Shown: piece by piece, positions 27,327-36,261 of the stretch | How the letters are laid out: every line of letters starts with the position of its first letter | Position numbering within the stretch: position 1 is the stretch's first letter | Origin: CAZVWJ01 sp964631325 | GTDB taxonomy: Bacteria; T1Sed10-126 | Length of the DNA stretch: 64,000 nucleotides | Direction of reading: 5' to 3' | Assembly (NCBI GenBank): GCA_964631325.1 | Contig: CAZVWJ010000004.1 | Coordinates: forward strand, 1 to 64,000 | Program-made: the position numbers and the translations under genes | Notes under the pieces: model-generated | The model's input: only the letters and a program-made list of their open reading frames with translations | Database searches by the model: none | Told to the model about the DNA's origin: nothing

Positions 27327-27406
27327 TTTGTCTGGTGAATCGGGGACTCGTACTTTTAAATTAAGGTCGAGTGACATAAATTTTTTGACACTTTTTTGTC
27401 TTTATT

Positions 27407-27450
27407 AGCCCGGTCAGCACATTACTTGGTGTGCTGGCCGGGCTTATTTA
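27407..27450 (+). terminator. Strong rho-independent terminator
   Basis: AGCCCGGTCAGCACA (27407-27421) pairs with TGTGCTGGCCGGGCT (27430-27444) through 15 base pairs (one G-T), with an eight-base loop, followed by TATTTATTT. It ends the small charged-protein transcript. Confidence 0.9.
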
Positions 27451-27564
27451 TTTAGACAGGGTCAATTTAATCAATCCTGCCAGTTGATGATTTTCTTTAC
27501 TTTAGATTTGTAGTTAATCCGGCGAAAATAAGACCCGAACCAGACTCGCCTGTGAGGGAAAAAT

Positions 27565-29811
27565 ATGAGCCCTGATGAGCCCGAGGAAGAGCAGACCCCG
27601 GATCCGGAAGAGATATCGCCAGAGGAATTAGCCCGTGAAGTAACCGGGGGTGAGGAATCGGGCGAAGAGATTCCGGAGGAAGAGGACGACGAAACTGAAG
27701 CAGAGGAAGATTCTGTACCGGAATCTGAGGAGGATTCTGAAGCCGAAGAGAGTGTATCCGAAGAGCAGTTGCTGTCTGAAAAGGGGGAAGAAGCGAGTTC
27801 CGGTTCCTCGGCTGAGGAAGAACCCCCTAAAACGGATGAACAGGAAGAAGTTGGCGAAGAAGGAAGTGCGCCGGCACCAGAAGGACCCGGGAAAGAAGAA
27901 ACGGAAGCAACTGACACGGGAACGGAAATAGCCGATGATAAAAAAACGGACGAACCCGAAGCGGAGGTAACCGAAGGCGACGAAGAAGATAGAGAATCAG
28001 GGGAAGAAGAGGGGGTGGAAGACGAAGCAAAAGCGAGGGAGTCAGAAGGAGGCGTGGACGAAGAACAGCAAGAAAAATCAGAAGAGGGGAGGGCAGGCGA
28101 AGAACAACGAGAAGAACCTGTAGAAGAAGTAGACGAAGAAGCAGAACAGCCGGGAGAAGAAGCGGGAGGGGAATCGATAAAAGATGTCCTGGAAAGAGAG
28201 GCAGAACGGGCTCAGCAGGAGGAGGAAGAAGAGGAAGAAAAGGAAGAAAAGGAAGAAAAGCTCCCGGGTGAATATTTGTCGGCTGATCAACTGCCCGAGC
28301 GGGAAGAATTTACAGTTCCCGCCTGGATTAAAAATACCGGTTGGATATCCCTGGCAATTATATTAGCTATACTTATTTTTTGGTATATCCTTCTTCCCGG
28401 AATTGAGGCGCTTCTTACCGCTCGAATGCGTGCTTCAATGAAGCAAGATAATTTACAGTCGGCCGGGATATATTACCGGATTGGCTCCTCCATGGGCGGA
28501 ATCCTGGTTAAGTATCCCGATAAATTTCAAGCTGATTACTTTACCTCTTTGCTGGATCAAAGTCAGCTTACTCTATTTAAACGGGAATATGAAGCTAATA
28601 TAGGACATTCACCGGGTCCTTACACCCGGCAGATTTACGCGGAGTATTTATGTAAGAAAGGTCAATGGGAGGAATTGCTCGCTGCGGCTAAAGAATTGCA
28701 GCAAAATTATGAAACAAGAGGGGTTGGCTATCTTTTTGCCGGGCGAAGTTATCTCCATCTTGGTAAGTTTGAGCAGGCCCGGGATGCACTTGAAAATGGG
28801 GTAAGTTTTCGAAGGAACGATGCTTCATTTGATCGACTACGGCGGGACATTGCTTTGCAAGAGGGAAATTTTGAAGTAGCTGGTAAGTCGGCGGAGGATT
28901 TATTTTCAAAGTTGAAGCCGGGTAAGGAGAAAAACAAATGGAATACCCAGGATTATCGTCGGGCAAGTGATTATGTAGCCCGGGGAAATATTTGGGCTCA
29001 TACCGGCCAGATGAATTCGGCAGTGCAAATGTATGAAAGTGCTCTTGTCCTGGAGCCTTATCACCGTCAGGCTCTTCAGACTTTAATTTTTCATTTTGCC
29101 ATCAATAAGCGATGGACGAGTATCGAAAATTATCTTAAAGGGGGAGGGCGATGGAAAAAATACCGGGAACTTTATCCGCTTGACTCTTTGGGTTGGTGGG
29201 CGCTGTCAGAGCTTGAACTTGAATTAAATAATGAAGTTGACAAATCAATTCAATTTTTACGGCGGGCCCGCTCATTGAATCCGGTTAAGGGAGAGATTTA
29301 CAGGATTGCAGGGAAAATTTATCTGGAAGAATTAGGGGCTCCGGTCTTAGCTGTTGGTCAATTAGAGCAGGCCCGCGAGCGTGGTCTGCAGCGACTGACC
29401 TATCGACGATTGCTTGCCCGGGCCTACTTTCGGGCAGAATTGTTTCAACAGGCTGCTAATGAATATAAATATTTAAGGCGGCAGCCTGAGTTTTCGGATA
29501 AATCGGAGCTTCTTTACAACATAGCTTCTTGTTATTTGGGGGCTCGAAAATTAGATAAAGCCGATTCTTATCTCCTGAGCGCTCAGCAAGCTGGCTACCG
29601 GGAGGCCTCTCTGTATAATCAGCGTGGTCTGGTAAGAGAACTCCAGGGAGACTCAGAAGCAGCGATAACCAATTTTTTCCAGGGTAAAGAGTTGGCCGGG
29701 GGTGAACCGGGGAAAATTAAGCTGTTGGCTGATAATTTAAAAAGGTTTTTGCAGGGAGCGGCGCCTATTCCACTTGCTAAATGGATGGCGCCGGTAGAAC
29801 GTGACTATTAG
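27565..29811 (+). CDS. TPR membrane protein with extremely acidic N-terminal domain
   Basis: 748 residues. The first about 240 are dominated by Glu/Asp, with Ser, Gly and Pro, and have no predicted fold. Next comes a single membrane helix (about 257-277, ISLAIILAILIFWYILLPGIE), then about 460 residues of tetratricopeptide-type helical repeats (for example YLFAGRSYLHLGKFEQARDA, ARGNIWAHTGQMNSAVQMYE, YNIASCYLGARKLDKADSYL). The acidic arm is on the opposite side of the membrane from the TPR domain; which side is which cannot be told here. TPR domains scaffold protein complexes. Upstream of lepB by 23 bp, probably one operon with lepB and the PBP. ATG 27565 follows GAGGGA. Confidence 0.8.
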   Translation: MSPDEPEEEQTPDPEEISPEELAREVTGGEESGEEIPEEEDDETEAEEDSVPESEEDSEAEESVSEEQLLSEKGEEASSGSSAEEEPPKTDEQEEVGEEGSAPAPEGPGKEETEATDTGTEIADDKKTDEPEAEVTEGDEEDRESGEEEGVEDEAKARESEGGVDEEQQEKSEEGRAGEEQREEPVEEVDEEAEQPGEEAGGESIKDVLEREAERAQQEEEEEEEKEEKEEKLPGEYLSADQLPEREEFTVPAWIKNTGWISLAIILAILIFWYILLPGIEALLTARMRASMKQDNLQSAGIYYRIGSSMGGILVKYPDKFQADYFTSLLDQSQLTLFKREYEANIGHSPGPYTRQIYAEYLCKKGQWEELLAAAKELQQNYETRGVGYLFAGRSYLHLGKFEQARDALENGVSFRRNDASFDRLRRDIALQEGNFEVAGKSAEDLFSKLKPGKEKNKWNTQDYRRASDYVARGNIWAHTGQMNSAVQMYESALVLEPYHRQALQTLIFHFAINKRWTSIENYLKGGGRWKKYRELYPLDSLGWWALSELELELNNEVDKSIQFLRRARSLNPVKGEIYRIAGKIYLEELGAPVLAVGQLEQARERGLQRLTYRRLLARAYFRAELFQQAANEYKYLRRQPEFSDKSELLYNIASCYLGARKLDKADSYLLSAQQAGYREASLYNQRGLVRELQGDSEAAITNFFQGKELAGGEPGKIKLLADNLKRFLQGAAPIPLAKWMAPVERDY

Positions 29812-29834
29812 ATAGAGAACAGGGTGTAAAATAA

Positions 29835-30932
29835 ATGTTTAAAGATATTTATAATTGGTTGGTTGTAGACCCCGAGGCAAAAAGCCCCACCCGGCAGTGG
29901 TTGGAGTTAATTTTTCTGTATCTGTTTTTTGCCGTGGTCGTTTTAATTCAGGGAGAGCTTCCTTACGGGTGGGTAATTGTTGGCTCAATTTTTCTCCTGG
30001 GGGGCATATTCTCCAGTGTGCGGGAGTTTCTACGCATCGCTTTAATAGCTGCTATACTGGTTTTTGGATTTATCAGACCGTTTGTGGTTCAGGCTTTTTA
30101 TATTCCTTCCCGCTCGATGGAAAATACCCTCTTGATCAACGACCACATTTTTGTTAATAAATTTATCTATTATTTTTCTGCTCCTGAACGTTGGGATATC
30201 GTAGTTTTTGAATATCCGCCTGATCCGGATAAAGATTATATAAAGAGACTCGTGGGGCGGCCCGGTGATACTGTTGCGATTAGCCAGCATCGATTGATAT
30301 TGAACGGGGAAACTATTCCTCGCCGGTATGTGAGCAGTGAAATTTTCCTCCATGGATTTAACCCGGAACGGACCCGAGAAATCAAGTCAGGCACCGTGCG
30401 AGTCGGCGGTGACGGGTTAGAAATAAACGGGAAAATGGTTTTAAATGGTCCGGGGACTGTGAATCCTCTCACACTTCAGGGAGAAATTTTGAAGGTGAAA
30501 ACAGAAGCTGGGAATCACCGAATTAAGGTGGCCAAACAAACTGCAAATATTAAGGGGGCGCTGCCGGGACATCGGTCTCTGCCCAACAACGATTACCGGG
30601 ATTTTACCAGCGATTTTGGGCCCGTGCACGTCCCCCGGGTAGGGGAAATTGTGGATCTGACTTCCGTGTCAGGTATTGAGTTCAAGTATTATCTTTACCT
30701 GTTGAGACAACGTTATCCCGGGAAAATTTTTACTCAGAATGGGGCCATTTATCGGGAAGGTCAACAGGTTAAAAAAATCAAAATTAGTTCCCCCCTGTAT
30801 TTTGTTATGGGAGATAACCGGGATCATAGTGAAGATTCCCGGTTCTGGGGGTTTGTGCCCGCCGATCGGATGCTCGGTGAGGCCTTTTTCATTTACTGGC
30901 CACCTCCCCGGATTGGTTTAATAGGTAACTGA
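29835..30932 (+). CDS. lepB: Signal peptidase I
   Basis: 365 residues. Membrane helices lie at about 23-40, 44-62 and 65-85. Catalytic Ser94 is in PSRSMENTL (box B) and the general-base Lys137 in DYIKRLVGRPGD (box D); the C-terminal MGDNRDHSEDSRFWGFVP is box E. It cleaves signal peptides of exported preproteins at the outer face of the inner membrane. Between boxes D and E there are about 150 residues, a large insertion as in Gram-negative LepB. It ends three bases before the penicillin-binding protein gene, indicating one transcript. Confidence 0.93.
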   Translation: MFKDIYNWLVVDPEAKSPTRQWLELIFLYLFFAVVVLIQGELPYGWVIVGSIFLLGGIFSSVREFLRIALIAAILVFGFIRPFVVQAFYIPSRSMENTLLINDHIFVNKFIYYFSAPERWDIVVFEYPPDPDKDYIKRLVGRPGDTVAISQHRLILNGETIPRRYVSSEIFLHGFNPERTREIKSGTVRVGGDGLEINGKMVLNGPGTVNPLTLQGEILKVKTEAGNHRIKVAKQTANIKGALPGHRSLPNNDYRDFTSDFGPVHVPRVGEIVDLTSVSGIEFKYYLYLLRQRYPGKIFTQNGAIYREGQQVKKIKISSPLYFVMGDNRDHSEDSRFWGFVPADRMLGEAFFIYWPPPRIGLIGN

Positions 30933-30935
30933 AGT

Positions 30936-32561
30936 ATGAGTGGAATTCGTGAAAAAATAACTCACCGATCACTTTTACTGCTCTTAATTTTCGGAGTTAT
31001 TTTTGGTGCCATTTTTCTAAAAAGTTTCTATCTCACCGTGATCAAACCATGGAACAAACCCGGTTGGAATGAACGGCCGAAAGGAGGTCTGAGCGTAAAA
31101 GGACCCCGGGGGAGTATAGTTGGACGTAAAGGTAACATACTTGCCATCAGTACGCAGCGAAAATCCCTCTATGCAAATCCCCGGCGGGTTGAACAGAAAT
31201 GGAAAATTGCTCGGCTTCTGGAGAAAATAATTGATAAATCTGCTCCGCAGATTTACCGTCGATTGCAGAAAGAGAAATATTTTGTCTGGCTTGATCGCAA
31301 GCTGTCACCAGAAAAAGCCCGACAGCTATCGGAACTTGATTTTTCCGGTCTGGGATTTATTCCCGAATATGAACGGATTTATCCCAATAATAGACTTGCT
31401 GCTCAGGTGGTTGGTTTTGTTGGGCTTGATAACCAGGGCCTGGTAGGACTTGAAAAACAGTTTGATGAGTTTTTGGCCGGAGATCAACGAAAAAAACAGT
31501 ACCAGAGTTTACAGCTTAAACTTACTCTTGATCAATCAATTCAACATATTGTTGAAGAAGAATTAAAACGGCTTGCCCGGCGAACCAAACCCAGGCATTT
31601 AATGGCAGTGGCGATGAAACCGGAGTCCGGCAAGATTTTAGCTATGGCTAATTGGCCCTTTTTTGATCCCAACCATTTTAGTAATTACAACGAAAACATC
31701 TGGTTGAATCGAACCATTTCTTCCCCCTTTGAACCGGGGTCGACTTTGAAAGTGATGACATTATCCAGTGCTCTGGCTACTGAAGCTGTAGAACCCAATT
31801 CAATTTTTAATTGTCCGGGTAAAATTTATCTTTCTGACGCTGACTATACCCTTAAATGCTATGCAGCCCACGGTCATTTAAAAATACCCGAGATCTTAAT
31901 TAAGAGTTGTAACGTGGGGACTGTGAAAGCAATTTCCCAGATGTCAGCGGCCGATTTTTATCGATATTTGCGAAAATTTGGTTTTGGAAACTGGACCGGA
32001 ATTGAGTTACCTGGAGAAGCACAGGGGACACTCAGGCGGCCGGCAAATTGGTCGGCGCTAACTCAGGCCAGCATGGCGATTGGGCAAGGGATTTCGGTAA
32101 CGGCACTTCAATTAACGTCGGCTTTAAGTGCTGTGGTAAATGGCGGTGAGTTGTTACAGCCCCGAATAGTAGTTCGAAAGCGGTTGGCCAGCGGAAAGTC
32201 TGAAGAAACTGAGCAGATGGTAATTCGAAAGGTATTACCGGAATCGGTTGCACGGGAAATGCGGGATTATATGCGCCAGGTAGTAACCCGGGGAACGGGT
32301 CGCCGGGCGGCGTCAACCAAATTTAAACTGGCCGGGAAGACCGGAACGGCCCAGAAGGCAAACCTGGAGGAGGGGGGGTATTACAAGGACCGGGTGCTTG
32401 CTTCATTTATTGGTTTTGGTCCGGTGGATTCTCCCCGGCTCGTAGTCGCAGTAATAGCGGATGAACCCCGGAAGGGTCGTTACGGCGGAGAAGTTGCGGC
32501 GCCGGCTTTCCGGAGAATAATGAATCGTAGTCTCCATTATCTTCGCCAGGAAAATGACTGA
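30936..32561 (+). CDS. Class B penicillin-binding protein (FtsI/PBP2-like transpeptidase)
   Basis: 541 residues. One N-terminal membrane helix (about 12-32), a dimerisation/pedestal domain beginning KGPRGSIVGRKGNILAIS, then the transpeptidase domain. Ser269 is in the S-x-x-K motif PGSTLKVMT, Ser324 in SCN, and Lys468 in KTGTAQKA. It cross-links peptidoglycan during division or elongation. No PASTA domains. Downstream of lepB by three bases rather than in a dcw cluster, so whether it is the FtsI, SpoVD or PBP2 type is uncertain. Confidence 0.9.
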   Translation: MSGIREKITHRSLLLLLIFGVIFGAIFLKSFYLTVIKPWNKPGWNERPKGGLSVKGPRGSIVGRKGNILAISTQRKSLYANPRRVEQKWKIARLLEKIIDKSAPQIYRRLQKEKYFVWLDRKLSPEKARQLSELDFSGLGFIPEYERIYPNNRLAAQVVGFVGLDNQGLVGLEKQFDEFLAGDQRKKQYQSLQLKLTLDQSIQHIVEEELKRLARRTKPRHLMAVAMKPESGKILAMANWPFFDPNHFSNYNENIWLNRTISSPFEPGSTLKVMTLSSALATEAVEPNSIFNCPGKIYLSDADYTLKCYAAHGHLKIPEILIKSCNVGTVKAISQMSAADFYRYLRKFGFGNWTGIELPGEAQGTLRRPANWSALTQASMAIGQGISVTALQLTSALSAVVNGGELLQPRIVVRKRLASGKSEETEQMVIRKVLPESVAREMRDYMRQVVTRGTGRRAASTKFKLAGKTGTAQKANLEEGGYYKDRVLASFIGFGPVDSPRLVVAVIADEPRKGRYGGEVAAPAFRRIMNRSLHYLRQEND

Positions 32562-32597
32562 ATTCCCTAACAGGTTTGACGAGATTAAAAAATATTC

Positions 32598-32625
32598 TTT
32601 AATTCTTACAATAAATGGTCGATAA
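32598..32625 (+). promoter_or_regulatory. Possible sigma-28 flagellar promoter
   Basis: GTCGATAA at 32618-32625 matches the FliA -10 GCCGATAA at seven of eight positions. TTTAA at 32598-32602, about 15 bases upstream, is a poor match to the TAAA -35. It precedes the FliS gene by about 116 bases, within a 180 bp gap that otherwise shows nothing. Confidence 0.4.
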
Positions 32626-32741
32626 ACATAATAAGTAAGACCAGTTCTGTATTTATTTCGGGGACTATTGTCATTAACCAGGGTAAAATAACATTGCAAA
32701 GAACAAGTATTCTGTGATTTAATTAAGTGGGAGGTAAAAAA

Positions 32742-33284
32742 ATGGCTTCGGATCCCACAGAGGTATATAAGAGCACCCAGATTGAAACTGCTTCCCGTGA
32801 GCAGATTTTATTGATGCTTTATGATGGGGCAATACGGTTTATGAGACAGGCGCGGGAAGCTATGAAAGAGGAGGATTACCAGGTCAGTCACAACAAATTG
32901 ATAAAGTCTCAAGATATAGTTACTGAGCTTATGGCTTCCCTGGAAATAGATATTATGGGGGACGTGGGTAAACAGTTGTATAATCTCTACGATTATATTT
33001 TACACAACTTGGTCCAGGCAAACGTAGATAAAGATGTGAAAAAAATAGATGCGGCTGTTTCAATTATGCAAGAATTACAGGAAGCCTGGGATGAAATAAT
33101 CAATGAGAAGGGGATGACTTATGAGAAAGCTAAGGCCCAGAGTGACCACGACAAATTAGAAAAGGTCTCGGAAAAGGCTTCCAACCTGCAGAGTTCCTCG
33201 CAGCCCCAGAAAAGTCCCGACAAATCCTCTTCTACCTCGCAACTGGAAGATACTCCTTATGGCGACTTATCAGTCCAGGGATGA
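32742..33284 (+). CDS. fliS: Flagellar export chaperone FliS
   Basis: About 180 residues. YKSTQIETASREQILLMLYDGAIRFMRQA is the diagnostic N-terminal helix of FliS, which binds the flagellin C-terminus and prevents premature polymerisation before type III export. The helical bundle ends near residue 130; the remaining tail is Ser/Gln/Lys-rich and extra-long compared with the usual about 130 residues. ATG 32742 is used because GGGAGG lies directly before it (the longer frame would start inside this site). Its 3' end overlaps the next gene by 26 bp. Confidence 0.93.
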   Translation: MASDPTEVYKSTQIETASREQILLMLYDGAIRFMRQAREAMKEEDYQVSHNKLIKSQDIVTELMASLEIDIMGDVGKQLYNLYDYILHNLVQANVDKDVKKIDAAVSIMQELQEAWDEIINEKGMTYEKAKAQSDHDKLEKVSEKASNLQSSSQPQKSPDKSSSTSQLEDTPYGDLSVQG

Positions 33285-33657
33285 GTTAGTTTCAGCCTAT
33301 AAAGAACTTATTGAGATAGAGAATAAAATTCATAGTTTACTTTCCCCCAAGAACGATTTGAATCTTGATAAAATCCAGACTTATATTTCCCGCCAGTCAA
33401 CAATAATTGCCGGAATAAATGAGGCTTCTGATTTACAGGATGATCTCCTGGCGAAATCAGATTCCGGGGCTAAAGAACTCATAGAAAAATTTTGTGATCT
33501 TCGGGAGCAGACCAGAGCGGTAATGAAGAAGATGCACAATAAAATCGGGGAAAGGTTAGACTCCCTGGATACTTCAAGTCAATTGATGCGTCATTATATG
33601 CAGGGCAAAAAACGGGACGAGGAAATTAGTAGTTTGCGCATAGACGATAATTTTTAA
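33259..33657 (+). CDS. FliT/FlgN-like flagellar chaperone candidate
   Basis: 132 residues, all helical in appearance: YKELIEIENKIHSLL, IQTYISRQSTIIAGINEA, FCDLREQTRAVMKKMHNKIGERLDSL. Size, position immediately after fliS with 26 bp overlap, and heptad-like pattern fit the small secretion chaperones FliT or FlgN that hold FliD or FlgK/FlgL. Sequence motifs are too weak to decide which. Flagellin follows 152 bp downstream under its own promoter. Confidence 0.6.
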   Translation: MATYQSRDELVSAYKELIEIENKIHSLLSPKNDLNLDKIQTYISRQSTIIAGINEASDLQDDLLAKSDSGAKELIEKFCDLREQTRAVMKKMHNKIGERLDSLDTSSQLMRHYMQGKKRDEEISSLRIDDNF

Positions 33658-33709
33658 TTGGAATTCGACCCGTTAATCTGCCTTTTTTTACTTTTTTATC
33701 AATTAATCC

Positions 33710-33738
33710 TTGAAAAATTCCAGCGAGTATAGTATAAA
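33710..33738 (+). promoter_or_regulatory. Sigma-70-type promoter of flagellin gene
   Basis: TTGAAA (33710-33715), exactly 17 bases, TATAAA (33733-33738). The leader would be about 65 bases and includes a hairpin ATTAGCT (33769-33775)/AGCTAAT (33784-33790) just before the AGGGAGGAG ribosome site, which could modulate translation or stabilise mRNA. Confidence 0.6.
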
Positions 33739-33809
33739 AGTACTGAGTTGACAGGGACGTTAATTTTTATTAGCTATTAATTTAGCTAATTCCAGGGAGG
33801 AGAAAAAGA

Positions 33810-34646
33810 ATGTCATCTTTTTCAATCAACACAAATTTGAACGCGTTAAGTGCCCGCCGACATTTATCCCAGACTAATCAGGATATGAACAAGCGCCTGC
33901 AGAATATGGCCTCCGGCATGCGCATTAATAGTGCGTCAGATGATGCCGCCGGTCTGGCGATTTCAGAAAAAATGCGTTCCCAGATGCGGGGAACCAGCCA
34001 GTCGGTCCAGGCTTTGCAGGACGGGCTTTCGATGTTGCAGACTGCTGAGGGCGGGTCTGCCCAGGTTCAGAAGAATTTACAGCGGATGCGTGAGCTTTCC
34101 TTAAAGGCTGCAAATGATACTGTCGGTCAACAGGGCCGGGAGGCTATTCAGACGGAAGTAAGTCAATTAAAAGAGGAAATTAATCGCATGACTGATACCG
34201 TCGAGTTTAACGGTAAAAAACTGTTAAATGGAGACATCAGTAAGTCGGAAGGTGGTGCCGTGCTGCACGCCGGTGCGAATAAAAATGAAACTGTGAAAGC
34301 TACGGTTTCAGCCATGGACACTGAAACTCTTGGTGTGAATGAGGTGGATGTGACTTCACGCAACGGAGCTGAACAGGCTCTTGAATCAATTACCGGAGCC
34401 ATAAACCAGGTCTCTACGGAACGAGCCAGCATGGGGGCAACCCAGAACCGGCTTGAGGGAGCAGTTGATTTTTTGCAGATTCAGAATGAGAATCAACAGG
34501 CTTCCGAAAGCAGGATCAGGGATGCGAATATGGCGGCTGAAGCAACTGCTCTGGCCAAGGATCAGATCCTGGCCCAGGCTGGAACTTCTACCCTCGGTCA
34601 GGCGATGAACCTGCAGGGTGAAACAGCCTCCCAGTTGCTGGGCTAA
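33810..34646 (+). CDS. fliC: Flagellin
   Basis: 278 residues, a short flagellin with only the D0/D1 core. INTNLNALSARRHLSQTNQDM and RINSASDDAAGLAISEKMRSQ form the N-terminal coiled-coil region; QNENQQASESRIRDANMAAEA and the terminal LGQAMNLQGETASQLLG form the C-terminal partner. The surface-exposed D2/D3 segment is nearly absent (about residues 140-190). It polymerises to the flagellar filament after export. ATG follows a very strong AGGGAGGAG. Preceded by fliS and a FliT/FlgN-like gene. Confidence 0.96.
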   Translation: MSSFSINTNLNALSARRHLSQTNQDMNKRLQNMASGMRINSASDDAAGLAISEKMRSQMRGTSQSVQALQDGLSMLQTAEGGSAQVQKNLQRMRELSLKAANDTVGQQGREAIQTEVSQLKEEINRMTDTVEFNGKKLLNGDISKSEGGAVLHAGANKNETVKATVSAMDTETLGVNEVDVTSRNGAEQALESITGAINQVSTERASMGATQNRLEGAVDFLQIQNENQQASESRIRDANMAAEATALAKDQILAQAGTSTLGQAMNLQGETASQLLG

Positions 34647-34868
34647 ATATTAGTTAGCGTTTTCCTTCCTTTTTTGAGAGAAATTAATAGGATTGTCATG
34701 AAGCTGGAATGTAGCTAACCCCTCCTTTTTCTGCCAAAAATTGGTCTGGCAGAGTTTAAGTAATTCCTAATTCAATATATTTCTCTCGGTTTGCGGTTTT
34801 ACAATTGATAAAATCCGTTTTGTGCTTTAACATCTAACAGAATTTCACTATAATAAATAGGTTAATCT

Positions 34869-35161
34869 AGAACTCTTTCACGAACTATCATTGTTGAGTT
34901 TGACTCGACAATCCAAATCGAATTTGACGTTGAGTCCAGTAAAGGTCAAAATTAAACTGGATTCCGGGGTCGGGGCCCCGGTATGACGACCGGGAAGGAT
35001 AACTGTCATTACCGGGCTAGACCGGCTCCTTGGATGCCGCGTACGCGTTAAATCCAAGTTTAAAGACTTTCTGGATTTCACGCGTTCACGGGACGCAAGC
35101 CCCTGGTTTCCGGCGCTTCGCGCTCTTCCGGAAGGACGTTGTGGTGTTATTAAAAAGTTCT
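34869..35161. repeat. MITE-like element, composite inverted copy
   Basis: Fills most of the 592 bp gap between flagellin and gapA. The left end AGAACTCTTTCACGAACT (34869-34886) matches the right end of copy 1 read inverted. The interior contains AACTGTCATT, GACCGGCTCCTTGGATG and TTTCCGGCGCTTCGCGCTC, all in reverse orientation to 25592-25742, and the right end is AAAAAGTTCT (35152-35161). It is twice the length of copy 1 and may be two insertions. The rest of the gap has a weak TCTGCCA/TGGCAGA hairpin at 34730-34753. Confidence 0.65.
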
Positions 35162-35238
35162 AAAGAGTAGTTAATTTTGGAAATTAAAATTTAGAAACTT
35201 AGAGAAAAGGTTAATCATTTTACTTGGAGGGTCGTTTG

Positions 35239-36234
35239 ATGAGTACGAGAATAGCAGTTAATGGTTTTGGTAGAATTGGACGAATGACGGTTAGAGCTGC
35301 TCTGGAACAAGGGAAAGAAATAGTTGCAATTAATGATATAGCACCACTGGATCGAATGGCGCATTTATTTAAATACGATTCTGTTCACGGTACTTACCCG
35401 GAAGAAGTCAGTCTGGCGGGCGATGAGTTAAAGGTGGGTGATACCACTATCCAGTTACTTTCTATCAAAAATCCAACTGAGTTGCCCTGGAAAGAAATGG
35501 ACGTTGACGTTGTAATTGAATCTACCGGAGTCTTTCGAGATCGTGAAGATGCCCAAAAACACCTCAAGGCCGGCGCTGACAAGGTCCTTATTTCCGCCCC
35601 GGCCACTGATCCGGATTTAACTACGGTAATTGGTGTTAACGATTCGGAATACAACCCGGACGAGGATGATATTATCAGTAATGCTTCCTGTACTACCAAT
35701 TGTCTTGCTCCGGTGGTCAAGGTTATAAATGATTCTTTTGGTCTGGAATCGGGAGTGGTGACTACGACCCACGCCTATACCTCAACTCAGAATATCCTTG
35801 ACGGCCCGGCCGGTAAAGATTATCGCCGGATGCGAGCGGCCGCGGCTTCGATTATACCGACCACGACTGGAGCGGCCGTGGCGACGACTGAAGTTATGCC
35901 GGAACTGAAGGGGCGCCTGGACGGGATGGCTCTGCGAGTTCCTGTCCCCGACGGTTCGATCGTTGATCTGGCAGCTTCGGTAAGCCAATCAGTTACCGAA
36001 GATGAAGTCAATGCCGCCTTTGAAGAGGCTGCGAACGGGAAAATGGAAGGTATCCTGGGTTACACTGAGGAAGAGCTGGTTTCTTCCGATTATATTGGTA
36101 ATCCCCATTCTTCAATTGTGGATGCTGACAAGACCATGGTTGTCAACGATAACCACGTGAAGGTCTTAGCCTGGTATGACAACGAGTGGGGATACTCCAA
36201 CCGTATGATAGATTTAGTCGATATAGTAACTTAA
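35239..36234 (+). CDS. gapA: Glyceraldehyde-3-phosphate dehydrogenase
   Basis: 331 residues. VNGFGRIGRMTVRAAL is the NAD-binding glycine loop, INDI holds the Asp that favours NAD over NADP, and SNASCTTNCLAP contains catalytic Cys151, with the base His in TTHAYTSTQN. It oxidises and phosphorylates glyceraldehyde 3-phosphate to 1,3-bisphosphoglycerate. ATG 35239 follows TTGGAGGG; the open frame from 35224 would start inside that site. First gene of gapA-pgk-tpiA-secG, the order seen in many Firmicutes. Notably acidic composition. Confidence 0.97.
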   Translation: MSTRIAVNGFGRIGRMTVRAALEQGKEIVAINDIAPLDRMAHLFKYDSVHGTYPEEVSLAGDELKVGDTTIQLLSIKNPTELPWKEMDVDVVIESTGVFRDREDAQKHLKAGADKVLISAPATDPDLTTVIGVNDSEYNPDEDDIISNASCTTNCLAPVVKVINDSFGLESGVVTTTHAYTSTQNILDGPAGKDYRRMRAAAASIIPTTTGAAVATTEVMPELKGRLDGMALRVPVPDGSIVDLAASVSQSVTEDEVNAAFEEAANGKMEGILGYTEEELVSSDYIGNPHSSIVDADKTMVVNDNHVKVLAWYDNEWGYSNRMIDLVDIVT

Positions 36235-36261
36235 TATAGTATTAGATAAGGAGTTATGAAA

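Noticed and set aside
27471..27917. Minus-strand Ser-rich 148-residue ORF
   Set aside because: Mirror of the Glu/Asp-coding stretch of the TPR gene; composition explained by GAA/GAG codons on the other strand, no ribosome site.
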